Program-made: the position numbers and the translations under genes | Shown here: positions 14,493-25,200 of the stretch, piece by piece | How positions within the stretch are numbered: position 1 is the stretch's first letter | How the letters are laid out: each line of letters begins with the position of its first letter | IMG/VR virus record: IMGVR_UViG_3300042558_001647 | Span: 1-35,368 of that record | DNA length: 35,368 bases | From: a virus | Strand: one strand, 5' to 3' | Notes under the pieces: model-generated | Database searches by the model: none | The model's input: the letters and a program-made list of their open reading frames with translations, nothing else | Told to the model about the DNA's origin: nothing

Positions 14493-17400
14493 ATGCCTAT
14501 TTTTTATAATACAGCAGCACCAACACCGACAACTAAAAACACAATAAATAGTGTTACAGTTGGATATGGTATTCGTGACTTTTTATTAAACTTAAATTTA
14601 CTACCAACGTCAATGGTACCAGCTGGGTACTCAACAAATACGGCAATAAACGGTAGTCCAAGAGTTGGTGAACCAGTTTTAAACCTTATGGTTAACTCTG
14701 GTGCTAATGTTGTTCCAAATGGTTTACCTTTAGAGACTGAAGGTATTCTTTGGAAGGAATTAATTATTGTTACAAATAAATTCAAGAATACTGACTCAAC
14801 AGCAAATAATTTAAAAAGTGTTGATTATGTTCAAGATATATCCAACACTGATTTTGGAAACGCTGAATGGCCACAAGGTATTCAACCATACCCAACTTTT
14901 GAAAATGCAGATGTTGAAGCGTATGGTATCAAAGGAAAAACAGCAGTTGCTGAATATAGAAAAAAGAATACTATAAAAAATTTATATTTAGATGCTTCAA
15001 AGCAAATAGATATGGCTTCTTTTATTGATTTACAACCTTTAGACATATCTCAACAAATAAAAGGTTATTTAGACACATATGGTGGTTTAAATTTAGGTGG
15101 TAGTGGTGGTGTTCAAGCTGCAAATGTTATTGGTAGTATAGTAAACGGACAAGGGTTAGGTTTAGCAAAAGGTGGTGTGGTAACAAACTTTGATGTTAGG
15201 TCTTCATTGGCTGGTAGAGTGTTGGGAGCAACTGGTTTAATCAATGATACAAAATTAGGTTTGATTGGTGGTCAACAATTAGCGTTGGCTTTAGCCAACA
15301 ACGCAGCGTTTAATTTACAACAAGACATTTTAGGTGCGCTTAACATTCAAGATAACATATTAAGTTTAGTTAAAGGAGATGGTTTTGCTGCCTTTCCTAG
15401 ACCTAACTATACTATTACAATACCAGAAGGTAAAACTGGTAGAATTTTAGATTATACGTCTAAAGTTTTAGGTTTTACAATACCTAGAAGTTATGTTACA
15501 GATGACGGTTCCTTATTTCAATCAGAAAGCGGTGCAGATACATCTAACGTTGATAGAGCAAACGCTTTAATTTTAACAACTGGTAAAGGTCAAATACAAG
15601 CGTTATTAACAAATGTAAAAGCAAACCAAATAGGTACAAGCGCAGAAGGATACGATAGTCCAAAAAATTCACCATTTAGAGTTGGTTATGCACCAGCATA
15701 CGCTAATAACAAAGGTGAAGTTCAAATAACTGATGGTATTATTTATGCTTTTTATAAAGATGGTAAAACATTAAACTTATTCAACAAAGAAGATGGTGTT
15801 ATTTCTGATTTAACTTATTTGAGAGAAGATAAGGTTGATGGATATGGTTTTCAAAGTCCAGATGATTTTTTCCTTGAAACTTATCAAGGCAACGGGGTTT
15901 CGGATGAGAATAATATAAAAACACCAACATTTTCATGGTCAACAACAAAAGAAGGGTTAACAAATACTGAGTATGGGGCTACGTTTACCGCAAAAGTTAT
16001 CCCACAAAGTGAAGAAACCAAGAAAAGTTTATTGGTTAAAACACAAAAACTTTTCAACAGTAAAGGTATGAAAAATATCGTATCTAGAAAAGGTGAAATG
16101 TCTAAATTCTCAACACAAATACAAACAGCAAATGGATATGGTTTTTCAAAAGGTAATGCTGTTTTAAGCAAAGCTAGTTTTAATTTAGGGACTGGTAGAG
16201 TTGAGAGTTCTTTTAAAGAACCAGAAGATGCATATTGTAGAGCATGGACAACATATTCTAGATATGATACTATTGCTGGTGGACCAAATGAAGATAGAGC
16301 TGGTTTAGTTAGAAATGATGCGTTGTATTTAGGTACTGGTGAAAATTCTGTACCGTTTAGAAATATTGTACAAAATTCGGTGTTGGAAGACACTGGTTTT
16401 GTTAAAATAGTTCCATATAGAACTGATTTTGATAAAGCTAAAGATGCTATTAGTGTTGATTCTAAAAGATATATGTTATCTATTGAAAATTTAGCGTGGC
16501 ATGATAAAAGAGATATGTTACCTAAAGGAGAATTGGGTCCAGGTGATTTAATAACTGGTAAAAAAGGTAGAATCATGTGGTTTCCACCTTATGATATTCA
16601 ATTTAGCGAATCAACCAGTGTTGAATGGGAAACTAATAAATTTATTGGTAGAGGTGAACCAATATACACATACAATAATACTGAAAGAACTGGTAACTTA
16701 TCATTTAAGATAATTGTTGACCATTCAACATATACAAACACATTTAGAGACCCAAATGGTCCAGATGACCATTATGTTGCTTCTTTTATGGCTGGTTGTA
16801 TTGAACCAAGCAGTATTTGGACTGATAAATTTACTAGTTCTCAAAGTAGTCAAATTGTTAGTAAAGAAAACAGAATACCACAAAAGAAACAAGACCCAAA
16901 AGAGCCGCCAATGCCAGAAGTTATGTTTGTTTATTTTGCAAACGATAACACTATTTTAATTAAAGGTTATGAAAATGGTTTAAGCGGTTCAACTAGTGCA
17001 GACACAATAAACTATGAGGTTAACCCTAGTGGTGACGGTTTTGGTATTGGGGCGTACCCAGCTGGTCTTACAAAAGAATATTACGATAAAAAAATACCAA
17101 ATTCAGCAACATCAACTTGGCCAGATACCAACAACTATGGATTAAACTATAGTAAAAATAGTAAATTAACTAAAGAATCAAAAGTTGGTGACGCTGTTTT
17201 TAGGGGTATTTACTCTCCAGGTTATTTTGATTCTTTAGCTCAATACCTTAAAACTGAGTGTAAGTTTTGTAACGCTACTGTTTCTGGTTACGCCAGTGGT
17301 CAAGGAACTGCTGAGGTCAATGAAAAATTATCTAAATTGAGGGCTGATGCTATTATTGAATTTTATATTAAAGAGTTAGTTGCTAGAGGTGTAGATTCAG

Positions 17401-18944
17401 AAGCTAACTTAACAAAAAGATTTAAAGTTGGTAAATTTATGGAGCTAGGTGCTGTAGGGTCCGCATACAATGTAGTATACGAAGGTAAAAAATATCCAGT
17501 TAAGAAAGCTGATAGTGGGTGTATTATTTGTGTAAATAAAGACAAAAAAACTGTAAAAGTTAGGAATATTATCTGTCCAGTTGACCAATTAGGATGTAAG
17601 CAAGATAGAAAAGCTGAAATTGTTTGGGCGTTTGATAAAGATGCTGCATTGGCCGCTGTTGAACAACCAGCGGATAAAATTGAGATAACAAATGAAACAA
17701 TAACAACAACAATAAAACAAAAATTCTATAATGAAACAATGTTTTTTGATAAGTTGTTAAAAACCGATTCATTTATTTTTGATAAATTTAGAGAAAAGAT
17801 AAAATATTTTCACCCAGCTTTTCACTCAACAACACCAGAAGGTTTAAACTCTAGATTGACATTTTTACAACAATGTACTAGACAAGGTTCTACCGATAAT
17901 AAGAACACTAATAATTTAGCATTTGGTAGACCGCCAGTTTGTATTTTAAGAATCGGGGATTTTTACCACACTAAAATTGTTATGGATAGTGTTAGTTTTG
18001 AGTACGAACCATTGGTTTGGGATTTAAACCCAGAAGGTATTGGTGTACAACCTATGATTGCTAATGTATCTATATCATTCAAATTTTTAGGTGGTGAATC
18101 GATGTATGGTCCTTTGAACAAACTTCAAAATGCGTTATCATTTAACTATTTCGCAAACACGCAAGTTTATGAAGCTAGAGCTGATTATATTTCACAAGAA
18201 AGACAAACTAATACAACTGTTTCAGTTACAGACACACCAGGAAAAAAAGCAGAAGATGGCAGTAGTGAAAGATATGATGTAACGGTTACAGCTCAAAGAA
18301 TAAGTCCAACTGGTTTTTATTATAATAATGGTCGTGAAAGTATTGACCCAGAAATTAGCACTGTATCAACAACAGTAGCACCAGTGGCAAGCCCAGATAA
18401 CCAAATAAAAGGAAATGAAAACGCAAACAGTGGAACAGCAAATCAGACTGAACCAGCAACAACTGGAACAACTGAACCTAAACTAACTGGTATTAAATTT
18501 ATTTCGGTTAACGAATCACAAACGCTTTTAAACAGTACTGGCATTAAAAATTCAATATTATTAAAAATGAATAGTGAAAACATTATAACTGGTGGTTTTA
18601 TAGTAGAAAATATAGTAAAACCTTATGTTGAAAAAGGTATTAAAATAACTTTAAAGGGTATTGATTTACCTTCTTTAACTACTGGGTTAATTAAAAATGA
18701 TTTTTATTATGAAGAAATTGTAAAATTTGAAGATGATGGTGACACATATAAAGGTATATCAGCATTGGTTAGTAATGGTTACAAAATAGGTAAGTCTGAT
18801 ACTGATGATACACTATTGGATATACCAAATGGTTACTACACATTAAGCGTGTTAGAACAAACTAATATTGTAGCAAAAGCAGTAATAATAGTAGGTAAAA
18901 CAGATGGGTATATATACCCACTTCCAACTCCTCTTTCAATATAA
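14493..18944 (+). CDS. Giant baseplate/tail protein with internal OmpA-like domain
   Basis: 1483 residues. The family of the N-terminal ~690 residues is not recognised. About residues 693-750 ('IMWFPPYDIQFSESTSVEWE', then 'FIGRGEPIYTYNNTERTGNLSF') and the region near 1140-1240 ('RPPVCILRIGDFYHTKIVMDSVSFEYEPLVWDL', 'MIANVSISFKFLGG') look like the two halves of a tail-tube-like beta fold. Between them, about 807-1060, lies an OmpA-like domain: 'VMFVYFANDN', 'CNATVSGYASGQG', 'NEKLSKLRADAI' and 'RKAEIVWAF'. The conserved Arg is present but the usual Asp of 'GHTD' is not, and a Cys-rich insertion precedes the last strand. The C-terminus is a Thr/Gly/Asn linker and a beta domain. Operon position suggests tube-cap or hub-proximal baseplate; the T4 equivalent is uncertain. 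Confidence 0.7.
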   Translation: MPIFYNTAAPTPTTKNTINSVTVGYGIRDFLLNLNLLPTSMVPAGYSTNTAINGSPRVGEPVLNLMVNSGANVVPNGLPLETEGILWKELIIVTNKFKNTDSTANNLKSVDYVQDISNTDFGNAEWPQGIQPYPTFENADVEAYGIKGKTAVAEYRKKNTIKNLYLDASKQIDMASFIDLQPLDISQQIKGYLDTYGGLNLGGSGGVQAANVIGSIVNGQGLGLAKGGVVTNFDVRSSLAGRVLGATGLINDTKLGLIGGQQLALALANNAAFNLQQDILGALNIQDNILSLVKGDGFAAFPRPNYTITIPEGKTGRILDYTSKVLGFTIPRSYVTDDGSLFQSESGADTSNVDRANALILTTGKGQIQALLTNVKANQIGTSAEGYDSPKNSPFRVGYAPAYANNKGEVQITDGIIYAFYKDGKTLNLFNKEDGVISDLTYLREDKVDGYGFQSPDDFFLETYQGNGVSDENNIKTPTFSWSTTKEGLTNTEYGATFTAKVIPQSEETKKSLLVKTQKLFNSKGMKNIVSRKGEMSKFSTQIQTANGYGFSKGNAVLSKASFNLGTGRVESSFKEPEDAYCRAWTTYSRYDTIAGGPNEDRAGLVRNDALYLGTGENSVPFRNIVQNSVLEDTGFVKIVPYRTDFDKAKDAISVDSKRYMLSIENLAWHDKRDMLPKGELGPGDLITGKKGRIMWFPPYDIQFSESTSVEWETNKFIGRGEPIYTYNNTERTGNLSFKIIVDHSTYTNTFRDPNGPDDHYVASFMAGCIEPSSIWTDKFTSSQSSQIVSKENRIPQKKQDPKEPPMPEVMFVYFANDNTILIKGYENGLSGSTSADTINYEVNPSGDGFGIGAYPAGLTKEYYDKKIPNSATSTWPDTNNYGLNYSKNSKLTKESKVGDAVFRGIYSPGYFDSLAQYLKTECKFCNATVSGYASGQGTAEVNEKLSKLRADAIIEFYIKELVARGVDSEANLTKRFKVGKFMELGAVGSAYNVVYEGKKYPVKKADSGCIICVNKDKKTVKVRNIICPVDQLGCKQDRKAEIVWAFDKDAALAAVEQPADKIEITNETITTTIKQKFYNETMFFDKLLKTDSFIFDKFREKIKYFHPAFHSTTPEGLNSRLTFLQQCTRQGSTDNKNTNNLAFGRPPVCILRIGDFYHTKIVMDSVSFEYEPLVWDLNPEGIGVQPMIANVSISFKFLGGESMYGPLNKLQNALSFNYFANTQVYEARADYISQERQTNTTVSVTDTPGKKAEDGSSERYDVTVTAQRISPTGFYYNNGRESIDPEISTVSTTVAPVASPDNQIKGNENANSGTANQTEPATTGTTEPKLTGIKFISVNESQTLLNSTGIKNSILLKMNSENIITGGFIVENIVKPYVEKGIKITLKGIDLPSLTTGLIKNDFYYEEIVKFEDDGDTYKGISALVSNGYKIGKSDTDDTLLDIPNGYYTLSVLEQTNIVAKAVIIVGKTDGYIYPLPTPLSI

Positions 18945-18951
18945 ATAAATT

Positions 18952-19272
18952 ATGGCAAATTACGTAGATAGATATTCAAGCTTTAGAGTTAATTCTGGAA
19001 TGAAACCACTTCCAGGAATTGTAATACCACAAGCTGACAGCGATTTAACTTATGTTTACAAACAAGGTGTCACTAGACTTGACAAATTAAGCAACATGTA
19101 TTATAATAATGCATGGAGTGGATGGATGATTATGGCTGCAAATCCACAATTTGGTGGGTTAGAGTTTAACATACCAGACATGACATTAATTATAATACCG
19201 TACCCTTTTGATAGTGCGGTTAATAGATACACAACAGAAGTGAGAAACAACAAATTATTATATGGCGAGTAA
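18952..19272 (+). CDS. Baseplate wedge protein, gp53/LysM-like
   Basis: 106 residues. After a short N-terminal arm (MANYVDRYSSFRV) the body reads as a LysM-type fold: 'YVYKQGVTRLDKLSNMYYNNAWSGWMIMAANP' followed by 'IPDMTLIIIPYPFDS'. This is the arrangement of T4 gp53 and of small LysM-type tail proteins that bridge wedge and hub; T4 gp53 is 196 residues, so this is a reduced version. It starts seven bases after the giant baseplate protein and overlaps the hub gene by 11 bases, which implies coupled expression in one operon. Confidence 0.7.
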   Translation: MANYVDRYSSFRVNSGMKPLPGIVIPQADSDLTYVYKQGVTRLDKLSNMYYNNAWSGWMIMAANPQFGGLEFNIPDMTLIIIPYPFDSAVNRYTTEVRNNKLLYGE

Positions 19273-22200
19273 TGACGGAAAAATAGGATGTACAACTGGT
19301 AGGGCAAAAATAATCGACCCAAACGATTTTAATGGTTTTAACTCAGACTCAAATGTCCCAGTACAACTTGAAGATTTGAATATTTCGGTTATTTTAACAA
19401 CATATAAAAAACCTAGAACAAATCTAACAACAACATCTGATGGTAGTACCTTTGAAAGCTCTAGAGAGTTTCGAGTTAACTTCATAGAGGGAACAAATTT
19501 GGGTGGTAAAAAGGTTTTAACAACAAAATATACTGATTTAACAACTAGCTTTGAAAAAGGGGCTGTTAACGAAGAAACTTTAGGTATAACAAATATCGAC
19601 ATAGAGTTTAACTCTTCTATGGCACCTATGGTTGCCATAAGTTTTATAGATGTTAGAGGTAGTTCAATTTTTCAGAACGAAGAAAATATTTTAAATGGTT
19701 ACAACAAATACAGCGTATTCTTCCAGCTGCCTTATCCTTTATTTGAATTAGAAATAAAAGGTTATTATGGTAAACCAGTAAAATACTGTCTACACATGTT
19801 GAAGTTCAATTCAAAATTCAACTCACAAACTGGTAATTTTGAGATTACGTGTAATTTTATTGGTTATAGTTACGCTCTGTTATCAGATACGTTATTGGGT
19901 TATTTAAAAGCAATACCATATACAAAAATAGGTGAAGAAAGATATACTGCTTATAATTCAACTAGAAACACACCAATTCTGAACTTAAACGAATTGATGA
20001 AAAAAATTGACGACATTAATAAGAATTTACCAAAAATTGCTGACTCAGCTCCAGAATCTGTTGAATTTAATTCAACTACAACTGCTTTAGATAGGTTAAC
20101 GTATATAAAAGATACCATGGACACATTTGCCGAATCCATGCCAGAATTAAATACAGATAAAGAAAACCACGACTATATTGTTTTTAAAACAATAGATTTA
20201 AAAACAAAAGAAAATGAAATAAAAATATACAAAGATGATGTAACAAAATACATTGAATCTGATGAAGATAGTTTTAATAAATTAAGTGAAACTGATAAAC
20301 TAGATGTTAAAACTTTTACATCATTAGAATCAAACAATGTTGCTTTAGGTGCTAAAGTATATAAGAGAGTTACAAAAAAAATGTTTACATCAAATACAGA
20401 TGCAACGTTGACAACCGCTTTAGGTACACAAAATAATTTAGAAGAAAAAAAACAAAAAATATCTGAGTATCTAAAAAAAAATTATAGCACAGTTGGTGAA
20501 GATGAAAAATTAGATATAATTGATTTTAGTTTACAATATGAAGAACTAAACAAGAAAAAAAACACGACTGAAAAAGCTAATGAAAGTGCAAAGAAGGCTT
20601 TAGCTAAAAAATTTGAAGAGTCCGTTAGAGACACATTAGGTTTCGAACCAACTGTTAGAGAAATAGTTGAAATTTTTACAGCAGCAATAGAAGTTTTTAT
20701 TGAAACGATATATGTAGTGTCAACAACAGCTGAAGGTAATTCAGAAAGAACAGAAGAATTGGCTAAAAAATTTACAGCTACTGGTTCACAAGGTTTAGAA
20801 ACCGACATTTATAATGCAAACATAGAATTAAAAAAATTCTTTCCATGGCCAGATTATAGAGAAAAAGATGATGAGAAAAACACCTATGTTGAAAAATATT
20901 TAGGTGCGTCTGGTGTATTGGAATCACCAGAAAAAGTCGATGAACTTGTTTTTATCGAAGATTTATTAAATGCATTTAGAAAAGCTAAAAAAATAGAAGA
21001 TGCGATAGTTGAAAATCAAGACACTGAAACAACAGCTTGGCTAGCATCAAACCCATTGGACAGTATTGTTTTTAGTGATAAAGAACCATATTCTAGATAT
21101 GGTGAAGGTGGTGAATTCAAAACTAGAGAAGATTTTGTTAGACTTCTACTTATTAGAGGTATGACATTTTTAGGGTACTCAAACGACCCAGCCGTTCTCC
21201 AACCAGAAGAAATAAAAGCAATGGGTGAGGTTGAAGCAGCAGCGATATTAAGAGGTGTTAAAACGGTTGATACGTCTAGTGGTACGTTAAAACAATCATT
21301 AACAAAAATAACTTTAGATTTTATAAAAGATGTTGAAGGTACTATAAATGGTAATTCTAGAAAAGTAATAGAAAAAGCTGGGTCTGATTATAAATATACT
21401 TACATTTATAACGGAAATGAGTTTAAATTAATACCAGTAAACAAAGGGTTCAATAATGAAAATTGGGGTGACCCAAACAAAGAATATTTGCAAGTGTTAA
21501 CTGATTTGATTACAAAAAGAGATGTTGATGAATATTTGTTTTTGACAAATTATAGTGATGATTATACACCAGTTACAGCGGCTTCTAAACCAGTAGAAGA
21601 ATCAAAACAAAGAAAAAATGATGATGGTGGAACATACGTTAAATTTTTTAAAGGAACTGAATTTCCAGCTGCTAATGCAACAGTTACACTACCAGAAGGT
21701 GTTACTTCAGATAACGTTATGATATTAGAAAATTTAAAAAAAGATGCCGTAACGTTTGATGCTGGTTTTAATTCATTTGCTGGTGGTTATGGTGCTCAAG
21801 ATTTTAGTGTTATGGATTGGGGTAATGAAGATTTAACAGATTTAGCACTTATGTATGTTTTTTATAACGACTACCAAGTTGATAATAAATTAACTAATAT
21901 GGGGAGTGGTTTAGCGTATACTAGGAAAAAAAGTGGTGAATTAAAAGGTAAAGACTTAACAACTAGTAAGTTTGATTTAAAAACTAGTGGTAATATAACA
22001 GTACCAAAAATAGGTGACACTCTAAGGTCATTATACTTAAAAAAAGTAGATAATGAAGACGTTAGATTACATGCAGACTGGGGTAAAAATAGAATTTTAT
22101 TTAATAATATCAAAGATGACTCTGTTAGCTACCCTTATGTGGTATTAAAATATGACGAAAATAAACAATTTTCTCTTTTTGGTAGTGAACTGTATTATAA

Positions 22201-25200
22201 CCAATCATTTAGAGGTAGGTTTAAAAATTATAACAGAGCTTTATTGTTTTTACATTCATTACCTTTTAATAAAATTAAAGAAGATACAGTATTTACCGAC
22301 AACCCTTTCGGACCAAACGAGATAACACATTTATTTGATTCGAAAGCTGGGTTTGTACACGCACCTAGGTTGTGGTGTGCATATATTGGTGGTATATTAT
22401 GGAGACAGTCTGGAGATAAGCCAAAGTATGATGATAGTGGAACAAAAATAATAGGTGGCGGTAGCGGTTCTGATGACCCAATAGCATGGAATGTTAATTA
22501 TGCTGATAACAACAAAGTTAATGTTACCGATACACCAGCTGGTTCTTATTCTTATTTATTTGAAGTACCTAATAAAAACACACAATATTTACCATCGAAT
22601 ATAGAATTCATCGGTGATTTTGACAACCTTAATGATTATGTGAAAATTAATAAACAATTCGATATATGGCCAAACTTACCTAGACAAATAAAAAATGCTT
22701 TTAAAAAAACATTTTTTGATTTTGTTAACGGTGAAGATGGAATGACTAGTTTTGATGAAATAAGAAATGAATTAGAAATATATAACGGAACTGGTGACCA
22801 ATTCCATAACTATTTAGGTATCATACGCTCTAAAATAAAAGATAAAGACACCAACAACCCATATATTAGTGCCTCTGACCTTTTAAATTCACAATATCTA
22901 AATATAGATGTTATTAAAAATAATTACGAAAGAATGGTTCCGTTATCTGATAAAGATAAAAAATTCTTTATGTTTTTGGAAATAAAAGATGGTTCAGAAG
23001 CTGCAAGTAAATTAAAAACAGCGTTGACTGAAGAATATGTAATTGCGAATAATAGCTATGCTGCATGGGTTGGCTCTGATGCTGGTCAAGGTCAAATTAC
23101 AAGAAAACCTATAAAAGTTAGTAGCACAAATTTTGATTTATATTTTAAAAGTCTTGTTGATGCGTTGAAAAAAGAAGGTGACGATTTTTCACCAACAAAA
23201 GAAAAAGAAAATTTAGATATTTCAATATTTGGAACAGCAAACAAAGATTTAATTAGGTTAAATTTATATAGAACGTGTAAAAACATATATGACAAATGGT
23301 TAGGCGGTGCCAATGATGTAAACAAAGTAATGTATCAATGTGGTGGTAGAAGTTCAGTAGACGCTAAACTAGCTTCAAAATACGAAAATAAAGCTACTAA
23401 ATTTATTGATAGCTTTAGATTTGTAAGTAGGTCGTTTAGAGATATTGGTGATAAGCTATACATAAACCCTTTACCAATTAATGATTGGTTAATTGGTAAC
23501 CCTAATACTAGTTCCTACGATGCAATAAGCTCGTTGTTAGCGGCTAACAATTTTGAGTTTCAAGCTTTGCCTAATTTTATAAACTTTAACAATGACGAAA
23601 CATTAAAAGCAATCTTTAAACCATACAGTTATTACGATAAGCCGATTGAAGAAGGTATATGTGGACCATCATTTGTCTGTGTATATGTTGGTCAAACATC
23701 TAAACATTTAGATTTTAGAGGTGGTGAATACCCTAACGATGGTTTTGATTTGAGGTGTATAAATGGTAGCCCTAGCACTGAAATACCACCAGATTTTAAT
23801 GAAGCGTCAAACGATTACGAAGATGCGGTTGGTGCTTTTACAGTAAGGTATAGCCAACAAAACCAAAACATTTTTAAAGACATAAATTTGGACCAAAGTG
23901 AATTTAGTGAAACTGATGAATCATTGCAGATTCAAGACGATATATCACAAAAAGGTGCTGAAAACAATAGAAGTTTTGTTGGTCAAAACATATACAACGT
24001 ATATGCTGTTAGAAGTTATTCAGCTGAAATAGAAATGATGGGTAATGCCATGATACAACCAATGATGTATTTTCAATTAGATAACATACCTATGTTTCAT
24101 GGTGCTTATATGGTTACCAGAGTTAAACACTCTATTAAACCAAATAGCATGTCAACAAATTTTAAAGGTGTTAGGATTAGATATCCAGAAACACCTTTGA
24201 TTACAGCTTACGATATTTATATGGATTTAATTTCAACATTAGATACTAGTGGTGCTGGAACTGGAACATTCGGTAGTGGCGGTAGCGGTGGCGGTGTGAA
24301 AGGTACATTTGCACCAATTGTTGTTACATTAATCGAAAATGGTGCCATTAATGGTAAAGTAGAAGCTGGTAATAACAAATTGAAACCATTACCTAAAATT
24401 GAAGGTGTTGATAACGCAAAATTAAACAATAAAGCGGAAAATCTATTAATACAAGAAGCCGTTGACCCATTTGTCAAGATGGTTAAAGATTGGATTGGTT
24501 GGATGAAACAAAACGGGTTTAAAGGTAATAATGGTTATTATGTTGATATTACTAGTATATTTAGAGATTATGAAAAACAAGTTCAAATCAAAAAAGAATA
24601 TGGTTCGGCAGCTGCTGCACCTGGTTCATCTAACCATGGTTGGGCAATTGCGTTAGATTTTCAATTTTATAATAAAAAAGGTACTAAAATACCTAACACA
24701 AAAAACCAATCCCAATATTTTAAATTTGATTCAAACCCAGCAATAAAATGGATTTATGATAATTCATGGAAATACGGATGGGTTATGCCGTCTAGTTTGA
24801 GAGACGGTAGTGGGTTAGAAGAACACTGGCATATTGAGTATCATGGAACAGCTGCAAAATGTATCATAGAAAAGAACCCTACTATCTATGGTTATACTGT
24901 TAATATTGATAAAAACGCTAAAATAGATGCATCTGTTAAAAACCCAAAAACAAAAGATGGTAAAGAAGCTGTTTACAATAGTTGTGATTATAAATTCATT
25001 GAAAAAGCTGGGGATGGAACCGAGGGTGGTGGCGGTGGTAAAGCGGCTTTTGGTTGTAAATCACCTAACTATAGCTTCCCGTTCCAAGACCCATTACCAC
25101 CATCAAATAGTTTAACTATTAAAGAAGCTGTAACGATATTGAAAAAATTACCTAGTGGTACTGGAAAAGCTGTTTTTGCTATTTTGTGGGCAGAAGCGTC

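Noticed and set aside
15884-16576. 230-residue open frame on the minus strand inside the giant baseplate gene
   Set aside because: It lies wholly opposite a well-supported gene, has no promoter or leader, and its composition (Leu/Ser/Pro/Phe) is what the complement of this AT-rich coding sequence gives.
16714-16959. 81-residue plus-strand frame in the giant baseplate gene
   Set aside because: Out-of-frame shadow with no homology-like pattern.
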